This document shows, one piece after another, positions 21,549 to 33,621 of a DNA stretch of 64,000 nt. The notes under the pieces were generated by a model. The model had not been told where the DNA came from. It saw only the letters and a list, made by a program, of their open reading frames with translations, and made no database searches. Within the stretch, counting starts at the first letter, position 1, and every line of letters starts with the position of its first letter. A program made the translations under genes and the position numbers. The DNA comes from Zygnema cylindricum (taxonomy: Eukaryota > Streptophyta > Zygnematophyceae > Zygnematales > Zygnemataceae): positions 20,139-84,138 of the forward strand of contig JBBHKE010000290.1 of assembly GCA_037447655.1 (NCBI GenBank), written 5' to 3'.

Positions 21549-22813
21549 GTTATGCTTGCTTTGAAAGTGATGACTTGGATTAGCAGCAATAGCAATAGCA
21601 GCTTGATTTTCACACCATAGGACTTGAGGACCTGACTGCATGAATTTCAGTTCTTGTAAAAGAGATTTTACCCAAAGAAGTTCTTTAACAGCTGAGCTGG
21701 CTGCCATATATTCAGCTTCCATGGTTGATTGAGCAGTCACCTTTTGAAGCTTGCTGGTCCAGCAGCAAGTACCATCACCACTCTTCAATTTGAATCTAGT
21801 GGTAGAGCGTTGGCTTGGCATGTCACCATAACTCGCATCACTCTAGACGCTAATTTTCACTTCATCTCCTCCAAGAGAAAGTCGGATATCGCGTGTTCCT
21901 GCAAGGGATTTGAGAACTCGTTTTGCTGCCTCCCAATCTGGTCTTTTTGGGTTTTGAAGGCTTCGGCTCAGAGCTCCAACTCACGCTGCAATATCAGGAC
22001 GCGTGCAGTTCATGAAATAGATAAGACTCCCAACAACTTGTCTGTAACGAATTATGGACATGAACTCTGACTCCCATGGTTCAATGTCATCCTCAAGTAG
22101 CATTCCTCCATCTGTCTCCTTACCTTCCACTTTTTGCCTAAACTCCATACGGGTGGCACTCCCCTTTGCCTCTGCCATGCTTAATCTTTCAAGTACATTT
22201 CCAATGGCCTCTCTCTCTGAGTGAGATAAATAACCTTTTGATTCCTATCTCTCTCTACGTGAATGCTTAGGATATACTTCGCCTTGCCTAAATCCTTCAT
22301 TTCAAACCTGGCGTTCAGAGATGCTTTTATCTTATTTATCTCATTTATAGACTTACTAATAAGCAACAGGTCATCTACATACACTGCTACATAGATCACG
22401 CCATCCTCTCCTTCCATAACGTAAACGGATTGATCTGAGCTGATCCTTGTGAAACCTAGACTGGTAAAAAACTCATCTAGTTTCAGATTCCACTGACGTG
22501 GAACCTGTTTTAATCCATACAGTGATTTCAACAGTTTACTGATTAGATTTTCCTTTTTTTTTTCTGCATACCCTTCAGGTTGTTTCATATAAATTACTTC
22601 CTCTAAATCTCCATGCAAGAAAGCAATTTTAACATCCATTTGATCCAGCTCCATATCCTCTATTGCAGCTAGAGACAAGAAGACTCTGACAGTGGGAAAC
22701 TTGACAACAGGAGAAAATGTTTCCTCATAGTCTATTCTTTCTTTTTTACTAAAGCCCTTTGCAACCTGATGAGCTTTATACCTTTCAATGGTGATGACTG
22801 GGTTGAGTTTCAC
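21549..22813 (-). pseudogene. Copia RT and RNase H
   Basis: RT frame 22181-22813 contains MDVKIAFLHGDLEE, LYGLKQVPRQW and the catalytic YVDDLLL block. The RNase H part (21519-22178 in broken frames) has STMEAEYMAASSAVKELLW and ENQAAIAIAANP. The frame is cut at the KHN position by the gypsy LTR. Stops separate the pieces. The nearest relative in the window is the element at 47999-55495. Confidence 0.9.
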
Positions 22814-24480
22814 TTTGAAGACCCACTTGCAGCAATGGCTTTCCGATCAGGTGGAAGCTCCACAAGCTCCCACGTCTGAGCTTCCATAATCTATCTCATC
22901 TCATCATTTGCACCTGCTATCCAGTGATCCTTTTCAGGAACAAAAAATGCTTCCTGAATGGTAAGAGGCTCCCCGGTGCTTGCAGAAAAAGTATATTGAA
23001 CATGTTCTCCCCTCAAGCGAGAACTTTGTCTTCTTCCCCCCAGAAAATCTGAGGTTGGAACTGTTGGATCCCCACTTCGATTTTGGGGTCGAGGAAGATT
23101 AGTGTCAGCAGTTCTTTGCTATTTAGTTGCTGAAGGTATTCGACTATTTTGCACTCCAGGGGAAGAAGAAGTTGAAGATGTAGATGACTGAAACGGGATC
23201 TGATCCAAAATGACATATTCCTGCAGTTTTTTTTTCTTCTCACTTTCATCCATACTAAATACATCTATAGATTCACTGTCATCTTTCACCAGAAAATTGC
23301 TGGCAATCTGAATGGTATATTTCTGGGGACAATAAACTCTGTATCCTACAGATTCATCATCATATCCCATGAAGATTCCAAGTTTGGAATTTGGGCTTAG
23401 TTTCTAGTTTGGTAAATTATCTAGTACAAAGCATTTACTACCAAACACTAGAAGTGACTAACATCTGGTTTTCTACCTGTCCACACTTCATAAGGTGTTT
23501 TTCTTTGAACAGATCTAGTTTTTAATCAGTTCCTAATATATGCTGCAGTTTGATAAGCTTCAGCCGAAAACTTAATATCTACTCCTTTATCAGCCATCAT
23601 AGATTTAACACTCTCAGTTAGAGTTCTATTTCACCTTTGTGAGACTCTATTCTGCTCAGGAGTATATTGAACAGTAAACTGATGAGAGATACCATTTTCT
23701 TTAAAATAAGCAGCAAATTCATTAGAAGTATATTCACCTCCATTATCAGATCTTAGAGAAAGAATTGATCTGCCGTGAAGCTTTTCTGCCCAGATCCGAA
23801 AATGTTAAAAGTGGGTGAAGACCTATTTTTTCTCCTTCATAAAATAGATCCGGCTGAATCTGGAAAAGTTAATTGTGAATGTAACAAAGTATTTACTCCC
23901 AGCCAGAGATGGTATTTTGGAGGGTCCCCACACGTTTGAATGGATAAGCTCCAAGAGATTATTTGCTCTAAAATTTGTGGTTTGAGGTAAATGAACTTTA
24001 TGAAGCTTACCCAGAGCACAGCCATCACAAATATTTGACTGTTGCTGACCAAGTTTAACTCCTTCTACTATATCATTCTTTACCATCTTTTCGAGCTTGT
24101 CGCTATGAATATGACCTTATCTTTTATGCCACAAAACATTATCAGATAAGACACTGGAGTAAGCAAAAAAAGATGTATTCACCAGGTCCATCCGATACAA
24201 GTTGTTAGGGCCTCTTGTTCCCATAACAGCTACCCTTCCCTCTTTGATGACTATTTTCTTTCCTTGCTTCTGAAGTATTTCAAAGCCTTTACTTTCTGCA
24301 ACTGATGTAGAAAACAAATTCTTTTTAAACTGATGGACATACAGCACATCATAGAGAGTTCTACGAACTGCCTTGCCATCTATCTCACACATAAGGATGA
24401 CAGTCCCTTGGGCTTTTGCTTCAACTGTGGCACCACAAGCATAGTAGATCTGTCTAGTGGGGATAGGTTGCAGATTTATG
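22814..24480 (-). pseudogene. Copia integrase and linker region
   Basis: Broken minus-strand frames carry the GAG-pre-integrase block (LWHKR), a zinc-binding CDGCALGKLHK segment, LELIHSNVWGP with the first catalytic Asp replaced by Asn, and a region resembling the core terminus between 23400 and 23800. Stops are frequent. It links protease (higher coordinates) to RT (lower). Confidence 0.8.
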
Positions 24481-25540
24481 AAAAAGGCCTAATTCCAGCA
24501 CATATGAGAAGAGCTTCCGGAATCCATGATCCATCCATGGTCTTTGTCTCCCTCCATCAGTTTCGCAAGAGCGAACAACTGTTTGTCGTCAGTTTTTGGA
24601 AAACTAACAACATCCCGCACATTTTCCTTTGTTGACCGACTGCGGATGCGGTGTGTCAGCTGAAAATGCCTCAGTTTTGGAAGGGGGTGGTGGTGGTGTA
24701 AAAGGTGGCCTTTTGGTGTGTAGATCTCTTTTGGCCTCCATCCATTTTTGAACACACCTGTCTCACAAGCTTTGAGAAACTTAGGACACTGTTTGTACAG
24801 ATGTCCTTTACTGTAACAATACACACACTTGTTGTAAGATTGAAAACCTTGATAACCTTGAGATCTGTTTCCTTAATACTGAACATTAAAAGCTACATAA
24901 AAATTTTCTGGATTTAAAGCTATAACTGTTGACTCTTCCTCCAATACTAGTTCTATAGCTGTTGCTAGATTCTAGACTGACTTATCCAATTATTTTAAAC
25001 TTGCGGAGGCTCCTTTATATTCTTCAGGAAGTCCTCGCATAAGAATCATAGCCTGATGGTAAAGGGATAAGTTCCCCCCTGAACATGCATTCTCTGTTAG
25101 TAAAAGCCAAAGTCCATTACAGTATTCACCCATACTACCACCTGTATACCTATAGTCCCAAATGTTTCCAGCTGTAATAATCTCATGCTGAGCATTAGCA
25201 TTTAGGTAGATGGTTTTCAGTGAAGTCCAAATTTTGACGCCTTTTTCATCTTAATATGTGACATAAGCAAATCCTCTGAAATCATTAACTTTAAGAGATG
25301 CAAAGCCTGCTGATTTTTCCCACCATAGGATGCATCAGTTTCAGCAAGACTGCCATCAACTACATCAAACAGTTTAACTTGAGTAAAATAAGACTCAACC
25401 AAATCAGAACAATAAAGGTATTTCCTTCCATCAAAAATTGGTATCCGTGAGGACGAGCCCGTAACCTGTTGTTCTGTGGATACTACACCCACTGAAGATG
25501 AAGATGAGGCAAGAGTAGTCATCACAGAATTAAAATAAGC
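24480..25540 (-). pseudogene. Copia Gag and protease
   Basis: The gag start is at 25525 (MTTLASSSSSV, then RIPIFDGRKY). A zinc knuckle CYSKGHLYKQC lies near 24790-24830, and a protease block HGWIMDSGSSSHMC near 24500-24540. Frames are broken between them. Confidence 0.85.
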
Positions 25541-25568
25541 AAGAAGCTCTCACATATGATCAAAAAAA

Positions 25569-25578
25569 NNNNNNNNNN
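25569..25578. other. Assembly gap (10 N)
   Basis: Ten unresolved bases separate copia gag leader from LINE sequence, so the junction between these two elements cannot be read. Confidence 0.99.
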
Positions 25579-25834
25579 GCCTTGAATACCGACATGGAAG
25601 GAACTAACAGTTTTATAAAGGAAAAGACTCTCGAAAAATAAGAAACTCGTCATCGGACACAAAGAGGTAACTACTACTAAACCAGGGTGAAAGGAGGTGC
25701 TGACCGTGAGCAGTCCCACTAGGAGAACCCCCGGAAAACAAACAGGATTGGGTAATAGCACGGCAAGCTCGAAGGCGTTGACGATTAGAAAGAACGGAAA
25801 AGGGAAGTCAACGAGATAGGAGTTATTAGAGAGA

Positions 25835-25955
25835 ATCAGGACTTAGAAAATTTTGGTAGGTAGTCACCTCTCCCTTTGAGAGTTTGTACAAATTGGCATT
25901 TTTACTGCCTCATAACTTATCGGCTGGTTGGCCGTTTTCAACGTTTCTGTGTCAT
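25835..25955. mobile_element. LTR fragment inside the LINE
   Basis: The block GGACTTAGAAAATTTTGGTAGG, CACCTCTCCC and GTTGGCCGTTTTCA matches, diverged, a part of the copia LTR at about 16500-16600. It separates the VADD block from the downstream LINE sequence. Confidence 0.6.
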
Positions 25956-26186
25956 CCGCAACTGAAGGGAAAAGGCAAGAAAGATTAGCAGTTGCGGAAG
26001 CTCGAACGGCACGATAATGGGTTAGGACAAACAAAAGGCCCCCAAGAGGATCACCCTGACGAGTGCCAGTCGTGGAGGAAAGTGGGACCAAATCATCATC
26101 AATGGAGAAACACAGGCTACTGCTCAAAGAATAAAAAGCTCTCAGAAAAGGAAATATTTTGACAATCAAGGAAGGTACAGCCATAA

Positions 26187-26365
26187 GTTCCGAAAAAATG
26201 GCATTCCGATCCACTTTATTAAAGGCATTAGAAACATCCACTTGGAGCACTAACCAATCCGGATAGGTGGAGCCATAAGCTCCGAAAAAATGGCATTCCG
26301 ATCCACTGTATTAAAGGCATTATAAACATCCACTTAGAGCACTAACGAATCCGGATGGGCATCTA
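26187..26365. repeat. Imperfect tandem duplication in the LINE RT
   Basis: Sequence containing TCCGAAAAAATGGCATTCCG, ATTAAAGGCATTA and CATCCACTT occurs twice in direct order with a period of roughly 90 bases. It repeats the DVSNAFNKVDRNAIF segment of the RT, so it is a local duplication after insertion. Confidence 0.75.
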
Positions 26366-27460
26366 CAAAGCTCGGATCACGTGGACCACGGCCTCACAAC
26401 CCCCCGGATTGCCACTCCGAACTGATGAGGAGAGAAACAATCATGGAAAGCGGGCTGGAGCTGGATGGAGATGGAACGGGCCACCAATCGGTACAATACC
26501 TCGCCCACTGCAATAGGATGGATTCCCCCATTGGATTTGGTGACAGCTACGAGGCGGGAGGCCGTGAGGGGATCACAAATACGGGAACGGACAGTGCCAA
26601 CCGCAATAAGGGAACAAACTCAAAAAAGCATATCAAAACCTCGAGCACGAGATTCCGGAGGCAAAACGTCGCGAAATAGCTCATAAAGAGTGCCCGAAGG
26701 ACCCCCCGCTGAAAGATGTGGAGAAGTCGTAAGGGCTTTAATAAAAGAGTCTCGATCTAAGATAAAACACTCTAGCGGCTCGATGGTATGAATAGAGGGG
26801 GATTGAGGGGTAGGAGTTGGTGGATGAAGTGCCCGGAGAATCTCAACAGTCGCAGCAGACAGACAGAGGAGCAGGATTAAATGGTTAGAGGGCCCGAACC
26901 GCTCAAGAGAGTTCACCAACTCGACCCAAATGAACCGCACGGCGATAGAAAGATGGCACATCTGAAGTCCGAGATGTACGACCTGGTGTGAAGGAAGCAC
27001 TCGCAACTCAATCCCCATGCTCGGCATGAAGGGCCCGCCAATCACCTCGAAGGAAACGTTGACATCGAGCCATAGTTTCTCGAGCCCTGCTACCACCGCC
27101 ACGGCCAGGTAAGACTAGAACCCAAAGTGAAAACGTGAAAAGGAGGTGCCAAGGTCCAACATCCGCGGGGTCCGAATAAATACGGGACAAAGGAAGGTGG
27201 AGGGCGTCCTGTATGATAATCCGCACAGCCATAGGAATCCGCGTGTATAATCGCGGACGGGGGGGGCCCAAATCATAAGCTTCGAGCACGTCTAAATCGC
27301 GTAGAAATGCCCAATGTTCGCTCGTAGGTCCAGACGGGTGTGTGGTGGAAAAAAGGGTACTAGAGGAAGGGCCGCTCTGGGCCAAAAATTGTTGACAACT
27401 CTTTGTATGTCGAGCAATACCGGCACCGTTCGCGAAATGGTTATGACACCGGCTACATTA

Positions 27461-28224
27461 TATCCGTTTTGAGGCTTGTGTGCGAGGTTTAGGTGGAGGA
27501 GCTGAACAAGGGAGAAGGGGCGAGTATGCCCGGCTGGACATGGTCATTGAATGAGAGGGAGAAGCATAGGAAGTGATAGAGAGAGAGGAAGGGGGAAATG
27601 GGAAGGAGGAAAGGAGACCATGGGAAATAGATGGTGGAGATGGTAGTGGGACGGAACCGTGGGTAGGGTGGGAGAAAGGATGCAACGGAGAGAAAAAGGG
27701 GGGGATATGGAAGAAGGGACCAAAAAAGGGGGGCGTGGGAAAAGGAAGATGATCGGAATAGTGAAATGGGGGTATGGGGGAGGGTAAAAGGCCAATGGGG
27801 AAGAAATGGGGAGAGGGTAAAGAAGTTGATTTCGAAGGAAAGGTGGGGAGGGTGGGGAGGGTTGTGTTAAGGTTGGTATAGGGAAGTGGCGGAGGAAATC
27901 GAAAAAATGGGGTGGGGTGGGGTTAAAGAAGTTTACAGTAGAAAGGAAAATAAGGGAAGGAAATGTGTCGAAAAAGTGGAAGGAAAGAGGGATGTGAAAG
28001 CTACTTTAGGAAAATGGGGAGAATTGCTGCTCGGGGAGAACAAGATATTAAGCAATGTCGAAAAAGAGGGGGGGGGGGGGGTGGAGAGGAAGGGGATGTA
28101 GAAAGCGTCTGCTTTGGGGAAGAAATGGGGAGGAATTGCTGCTCGGGGGGGAGGGATAAGATCTTGGTGATGAAAGGGGGGGGGGAAGGGAAATATCGCG
28201 TTTTGCCTTGCCTTGACCGTCACA
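27461..28224. repeat. G-rich low-complexity DNA, possible LINE 5' region
   Basis: GGGGA/GGAAG-rich + strand with homopolymer G runs near 28069-28081 and 28178-28187. A Pro/Ser-rich minus frame (27458-27795) could be the start of the LINE ORF but is equally explained by composition. Confidence 0.6.
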
Positions 28225-28479
28225 CTACAGAGAAATTAACTGCGTCTGGCGTTTTGCTTAGAGCGCTAACAACAATACACGGTGCACCATACAGTAGGAA
28301 ACCGTAGAAAGTAAAAAGAGTAGGAAGAAAAGAGAGAGGACTTGTGAGATCCCACTGGCTGTTTCTTTTACCTCGAACACTAAGAGACACTCTCTCCCTC
28401 TTGGTGTTAAGAGGAGCCACACACCATACCATTCGCCATTGTTGGGAAGAAAGGAAACACAAAGCAGCAAGGCTAGAAG

Positions 28480-28850
28480 ATGGAGAGGTAATAACACGTG
28501 AGACATAAAGAGGTCAGCTAACAAATAGTTAAAAACCTCAGCAAATAAAAATGTTAAGTTAGCAAATATAAACTTCTGGCCAGCAAAGAAAAGATAACCT
28601 GAGCGAAGAAAACTTAAAGAAGCAAACATTAAATAAATTAGACAGAGAGAAAATAAATGGTGAGCAAATAAAATTGTGAAAAAAGAAACCCAAACCTGAT
28701 CAAATAAACAGTTAGCAATCAAAAGGAAAACCTGGAGCGAACAAAACAGTGAACAAGTAAAATCTGGAGCAAAATAAAACCCGAAGCAACTAAATCCTGC
28801 AAAAGATAAAACCCTAAACGAAAAAATGGTGAGCAAACAAAGGCTGTACT
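28480..28850 (+). repeat. Diverged copy of the AGCAAATAAAAC repeat array
   Basis: The counterpart of the array at 7540-8070, upstream of the pseudogene's exon 1. Confidence 0.7.
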
Positions 28851-29463
28851 TGGCGCAGGGTTGGCAGTTCTGATCATGTGTCCGTACAGTACGAGCGGCG
28901 CCTGTGTAGTACGTGCGGCGCCTGTGTAGAAGCAGCTGCCTGTCTGACGTGTTGCTGCTTCGTTGGATCGAATCGGACGACAACAAAATACATATATGCC
29001 GCTATGTTTGTTTTTTTTTCTGTACACTTACCCTAAAATTGGGCTTTCAAACTATTCAAGTACATATACAACTAGTCGTATGGCATATCTAGTTAAAAGG
29101 TATGTTCAAACTGTGCTTCGGTTGATTTGAAAGGTTGGTGCAAGCATTTAGTTGCAATGTGATATAAATTTTATGCAGATTCATATAAACTATGAAACTT
29201 ATTTTTTAAGTGTTAGTTGAACTTCAGTGCAAATAATAATAAACCTGGATAGGTCTGGGATTGGCTGCTTTTTGTTCTACTGGGGAGGCCAAAAGTGTCA
29301 ACAAATCTATCGTCTTTGTCGATTTAAGATGATGGACAAAGATATTCCAAGTGAATTGTCACAAATTTTATTTTATTGGAAGAAAGGGGGAGAGAGAGGG
29401 AAGAGGGGGAGACGTTGGGAGAGAGCTAATGGGCGAGAGAGGAGAGAGGAAGAGAGGATGACA

Positions 29464-29612
<149 letters not shown>

Positions 29613-30465
29613 TTTATTGATATCGAGTTTCCTATACTTTTACTTATGGTTGTGTTTTGTGGCGAATTCCAGTTTTTGAAGGTTGTAAAGGCGGCCATGA
29701 CTGCCTTGGAGTGGAAGGTGTTTTGCGGATCAGTTTCGGCCTCTCTCTCTTTTTTGCATTAATGTTCAGTACAACTGTTGGAACATTAGTTACCGAAGAT
29801 TGGAGAGATCGGTGGAATAGTGGGGGGTGGCCTCTCAAGTTCCTCTTGTGGTTTATGTTTACGTTTTGTTCCTATTGGATTCCCTCAGGTGAGTTTCCAT
29901 TATATATGTATGTATTCTTTGTTTCTTCTTTTCTCTACCATTCTCATTTTTTTGAAGGCTGATGTATGTGAAGATCTAGCAACGGTTTATGTTTTCAAAG
30001 CTCGCCTCCTATTCTTGTTAAGTTCCATACATTATTTGTAAAGAAACAGGAGGGAGAAGGAGAGATCGAAAAAAAATGTGAAAGGATTCAGAGAGAGGGA
30101 GAAAGGGTGGGAGGAGGGAAGGGAAGAGAGGTTTAAAAAGACCCTGACAGATTTGTGATCAGCGTACTGCTTATTTAGTCGCGTCTATGCTATAATGTTA
30201 TCTTTGGTACTTTTTGTCCACATCTTAAAGTTACTTCTTTTATTTTTTTTGTGTAGAAGTTTGTTTCAATGTCAATTTTCCACATTGTGAAAAGACCACC
30301 ATAGTAATTCTTGTCAAGTGAAATGCAAACACCACCTCGACCTCTACCGGACAACATTTTTGATATTATTTGCCATTATTTGTCTTTGTTTTACAGTATT
30401 TTTTAAAGCATACGCGGAAGTTGCGAGATTCGGGGCGGGAGTATTTCTGCTTCTCCAGATTATTA

Positions 30466-31242
30466 GGGTGCGTCTATATGTATTTAAAACTTAGAGATTT
30501 TTTTTTGTTTTTTAGCGCAGATCCGGCGGACCCGGATTTTGGGTGTCCCTATGTGTACCAAACGAAATTGTCACTTAAGAGCATGACGCTTGTATACGTC
30601 GACAATGCCAGTGACGGTTGTCAACGTCTACAATCTATGATGACGCACGTTATTTTTCATAACTGCTTGCGCCGTCGCGTGATATTTCGTGACATTGTAG
30701 ACCTACCGCCCTCCAGCGTGTGCTATTTCACGGTTGAAGAAGATGCGTTTTGCCTTTGCGTCTATTGTCGGCTCGACGTGAAATGGCATCGGAACCTTGA
30801 GACCCTTACAAAAAAAAAATCGTATCGGATGGAAACGGATAAAACAATACAAACTGTGTACTTCTTTTTGTCGTAATAAACAAAACGGACAAAACATAGC
30901 TAATCGTGTACACTTCCACGTCGCTTGAAATCGTTTGAAAATTTTCAAAAAATAAGGCACGCGCGAATATATGTTGTTATTTGTTTATAGAAAATCACTA
31001 ATTTTAAAACACATCGCGCATGTGTTTTAAACATAAGGTTGAAGATGACGTTTTTTGTCGTCGAAGTGCGTCGAAAAACACAAGATGACAAACTGTAGTA
31101 CATCTTAAATTCGATGATGACGCAAAATGTACTTCTCTTTTTCTCTATTTTTTTGTACGGTTGAAACTTACGCTGTACGGCTCTAAGTTTTACAGGAAAA
31201 CGACAGAAAAAAACCCTTACTTAAGCACACAGAGACGCACCC
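30466..31242. mobile_element. PIF/Harbinger-type (Tourist-like) MITE in pseudogene exon 3, 777 bp
   Basis: Ends GGGTGCGTCT and AGACGCACCC are perfect 10-bp inverted repeats, flanked by a perfect TTA duplication (30463-30465, 31243-31245). TTA plus GGG ends is the PIF/Harbinger signature. The host site is known exactly because the functional gene has the uninterrupted ATTATTAGTA. A long frame through its left part (30370-30876) starts in exon 3 and shows no transposase motif. Confidence 0.92.
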
Positions 31243-31414
31243 TTAGTACCGTAAACTTTATTTACGTCTGGAATGATAATTGGTTAGAGAACGAAGACAA
31301 ATGGTTAGTTTGGCATTTTTTGAATGGAATTGCTGCCCATGTTTCACATCATCTAAAAGGTGGTTCAGATGATGTTTGTTCCAAAAGACTTTTACCAAAT
31401 CTGATTATATTGGG

Positions 31415-31943
31415 TGTTAACGATTCAATTTGAGAATCGTCTAATATTGGACGCGCGCGATATTTCGGTTCGCGTGGACGTCACTTTATTTGAACCGTAC
31501 ACTTGATGTTTCATGCGCGTACGGCGTACAAAAATATACATACGAAGGTTCGTGGTACAGTACGCACGAAACCTTCTCTTTCCTTCTCTTCTCTTCTCGA
31601 AGTAGAAAAGCACGCTGCACTCTTCTGCGCGTTTTTTTCTTCCTTCAAGTCTCACTACGAGTGACGAGACCTTTATCTTAGCTTGTCGGGCACTGCACGT
31701 TAGTTTAGGTGACTATTTAAGTTGTTCGTGAAGCAGTGACTATTTAAGTTATTCGTGTTGCTGCAGTTTATTATTACAGTTTACATTATCTTGGGATAGA
31801 TAGAGTAAAGAGAGAAGAGTGAGAGGAAAGGGAAAAGCCTTGTAAAAAGGCTGGCCATTTTTTATATAAAGTATTTTTGTGGCATTTTTGTGTGTATTTT
31901 TGATTTCTTCCGCTGCATACCATCTCGGTGGTCTAATCTTTCA
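31415..31943 (+). repeat. 5' LTR of copia element 1, 529 bp
   Basis: Starts TGTTAACGATTC at the point where SERINC homology stops and ends TCTTTCA before a primer site. It has CT-rich and TATATAAA sequence near its 3' part (31863), suitable for an LTR promoter. Confidence 0.8.
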
Positions 31944-31957
31944 ATTGGTATCGGAGC
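31944..31957 (+). promoter_or_regulatory. Primer binding site of copia element 1
   Basis: TTGGTATCGGAGC directly follows the LTR. It is the initiator-Met tRNA complement used by plant copia elements, one base different from the form in the gypsy element. Confidence 0.85.
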
Positions 31958-32165
31958 AGGTTGTGCTTCACTTTTAAAGTTTCAAAGGTGTCAAGTGTAG
32001 ACGCCATGGGGAGGAACAAGAATAAGTCTTCCCCATTCACTCCTTCTTCATCTTCCTTCACTCCATTGGAAACCGAGGATCCACCGGATCCCCCTCAGGC
32101 TGCGGCCGAGGCTAGTTTCGGTTTTAATGTTCCTCCTCCACTTGTGCCTCTCGAGCAAGATACTA

Positions 32166-32703
32166 CACCGCGCATCGTTATTAGTGTCACGGTCACTAAT
32201 TTGGGTTCTTAAAATTTTGATTTTTTTCCAAAAATAGTATACGTGATTTTAATTTTTCCTTGACGTTAATTGAGGTTCCGTACAAATAAGCGTACAAAAC
32301 GAAAGTACATTAATATGTAAATAGTGTGGTGTACGGTCGATGTCAGACCGTACATAAATGTACCTTTTTAGTTGAAAATTTTACAAAAAATGACTTAAAT
32401 CGGACGCGTTCGCATAGGAACGTGCGCTAAAAAAACGGGATTGGTCTGACATGTAAATAAGTCTGACATGTACGGATATTTATATTTCACTACGGTGTAC
32501 GATTTTTTATATTTTGTACGGATACATATAATAATGTATATAATCGTACAGAAAATTTTCCATTTTTGCTGTTCCAAATTAGCGTTAACACTGAAATTAG
32601 AATAAACCTTTTTTTTTTAATTTTCAAATTCTTAATTAGCGTCAATGACGGTATATTTACTTACACACTATTTAAACTTTGACACTAATAACGATGCGCG
32701 GTG
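32166..32703. mobile_element. TA-flanked MITE in copia gag, 538 bp
   Basis: CACCGCGCATCGTTATTAG and its complement at the ends, TA on both sides. It is the closest relative of the MITE at 2689-3425, in opposite orientation, and lacks the nested insertion. Confidence 0.9.
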
Positions 32704-33019
32704 TAGTGGTGGAAGCGGTGTCGCCGAGGAATAACTAAGCTCACAATTTGATAAGCTCCTCATTCTTATGGAGCAACAGTTCGCGGACATCGACCGGAAA
32801 ATATCGAACACGGTTTGAGGAAATCCGGATCCCGATCCGAACGGTGATGATTCCGGTGCAGAGGATGACAAATATACCTCGAAGAAATATCTCGAATAGG
32901 GGAAAGTGTTCTTCGAAAATGCCTCGTACTTGGACGAAGAGGATGAACAAGATAACATGTATTCCATGCCGTGGAAAATTGTTGTCTTCAATGGAAATAA
33001 CTATGTTTTTTGGAAAAAG

Positions 33020-33621
33020 TGAAAAGATCTCACACCAAAATCACAGTGCAAGACTACAGCGGAAGCATTCAGATAATTCACACGAGAGAGTGCTTCCCAC
33101 AAAAGCCAATATATTTCATAGACAATTTTCTCCCATAAAAGATTAACTTCCCTTTCCCCCTAAGCTGCAGTATATAGTACTGCAAGTGAAACGTCACACT
33201 ATCAAACTATAAAAAGCAAACTAAACATATAGTGCGCACAAAGCGCCTACAAATCAAATCGCTTCTATAAGCGAAACGACGTCACACTATCAAACTATAA
33301 AAAACAAACTAAACATATAGTGCGCACAAAGCGCCTACAAATCAAATCGCTTCTATAAGCGAAACGACACAGTACTAAAGTATTAAACACACGTACGACC
33401 AAACCAAAACATAACGACAAAACGTACATACCTACCGTACACGCCAAACGACATAATACGTTGTCGACGCAAAAACTAAATCTTCACGAGACCAAGGTAC
33501 AACAAAACGTAAAACTAGACTTAATGAATCCAAACCATCATGGACCACTATCTTCACGTAACGCCAACCTACCTGGCCGCGCGACAAACCGCGACGGCTG
33601 ATTACAACCTTAATTCTAACA
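33020..33621 (-). repeat. Copia element 2, 3' LTR (602 bp) with internal 88-bp tandem duplication
   Basis: In element orientation it starts TGTTAGAATTAAGG and ends TCTTTTCA. An 88-base unit is present twice (33193-33280 and 33281-33368) but only once in the other LTR. A polypurine tract (complement of CCCCCTCTCAAAG) lies just inside. Confidence 0.93.

Larger units (their letters stand above)
21549..25540 (-). mobile_element. Ty1/copia element, degenerate, truncated by gypsy
   Basis: Minus-strand order gag, protease, integrase, RT, RNase H (copia order). It is cut at its 3' end by the gypsy LTR (21548) and at its 5' end runs into an N gap, so no LTR is visible. Numerous stops and frameshifts show it is old. 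Confidence 0.88.
25579..27460 (-). pseudogene. Non-LTR (LINE) retrotransposon ORF with reverse transcriptase
   Basis: Minus-strand frames, in order from 27460: a zinc-finger-like CSRCHNHF...HTKSC segment, a region ending GGPSGTLYELF near 26700, RT blocks in broken frame (26400-26640, with ICDPLTASRLVAV and SPHQFGVAI), LQVDVSNAFNKVDR near 26210-26250, GTRQGDPLGGLLFVL near 26040 and VADD near 25965 (the YADD catalytic site, Tyr changed to Val). The C-terminal part after an inserted LTR fragment includes SFHVGIQG before the gap. This RT order is that of LINEs, not LTR elements. There are multiple frame breaks, and it is not functional as shown. Confidence 0.8.

Noticed and set aside
30370-30876. 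168-codon frame across SERINC exon 3 and the Harbinger MITE, considered as a transposase
   Set aside because: It starts in exon 3, crosses the MITE boundary, and has no DDE or Myb-like motif.
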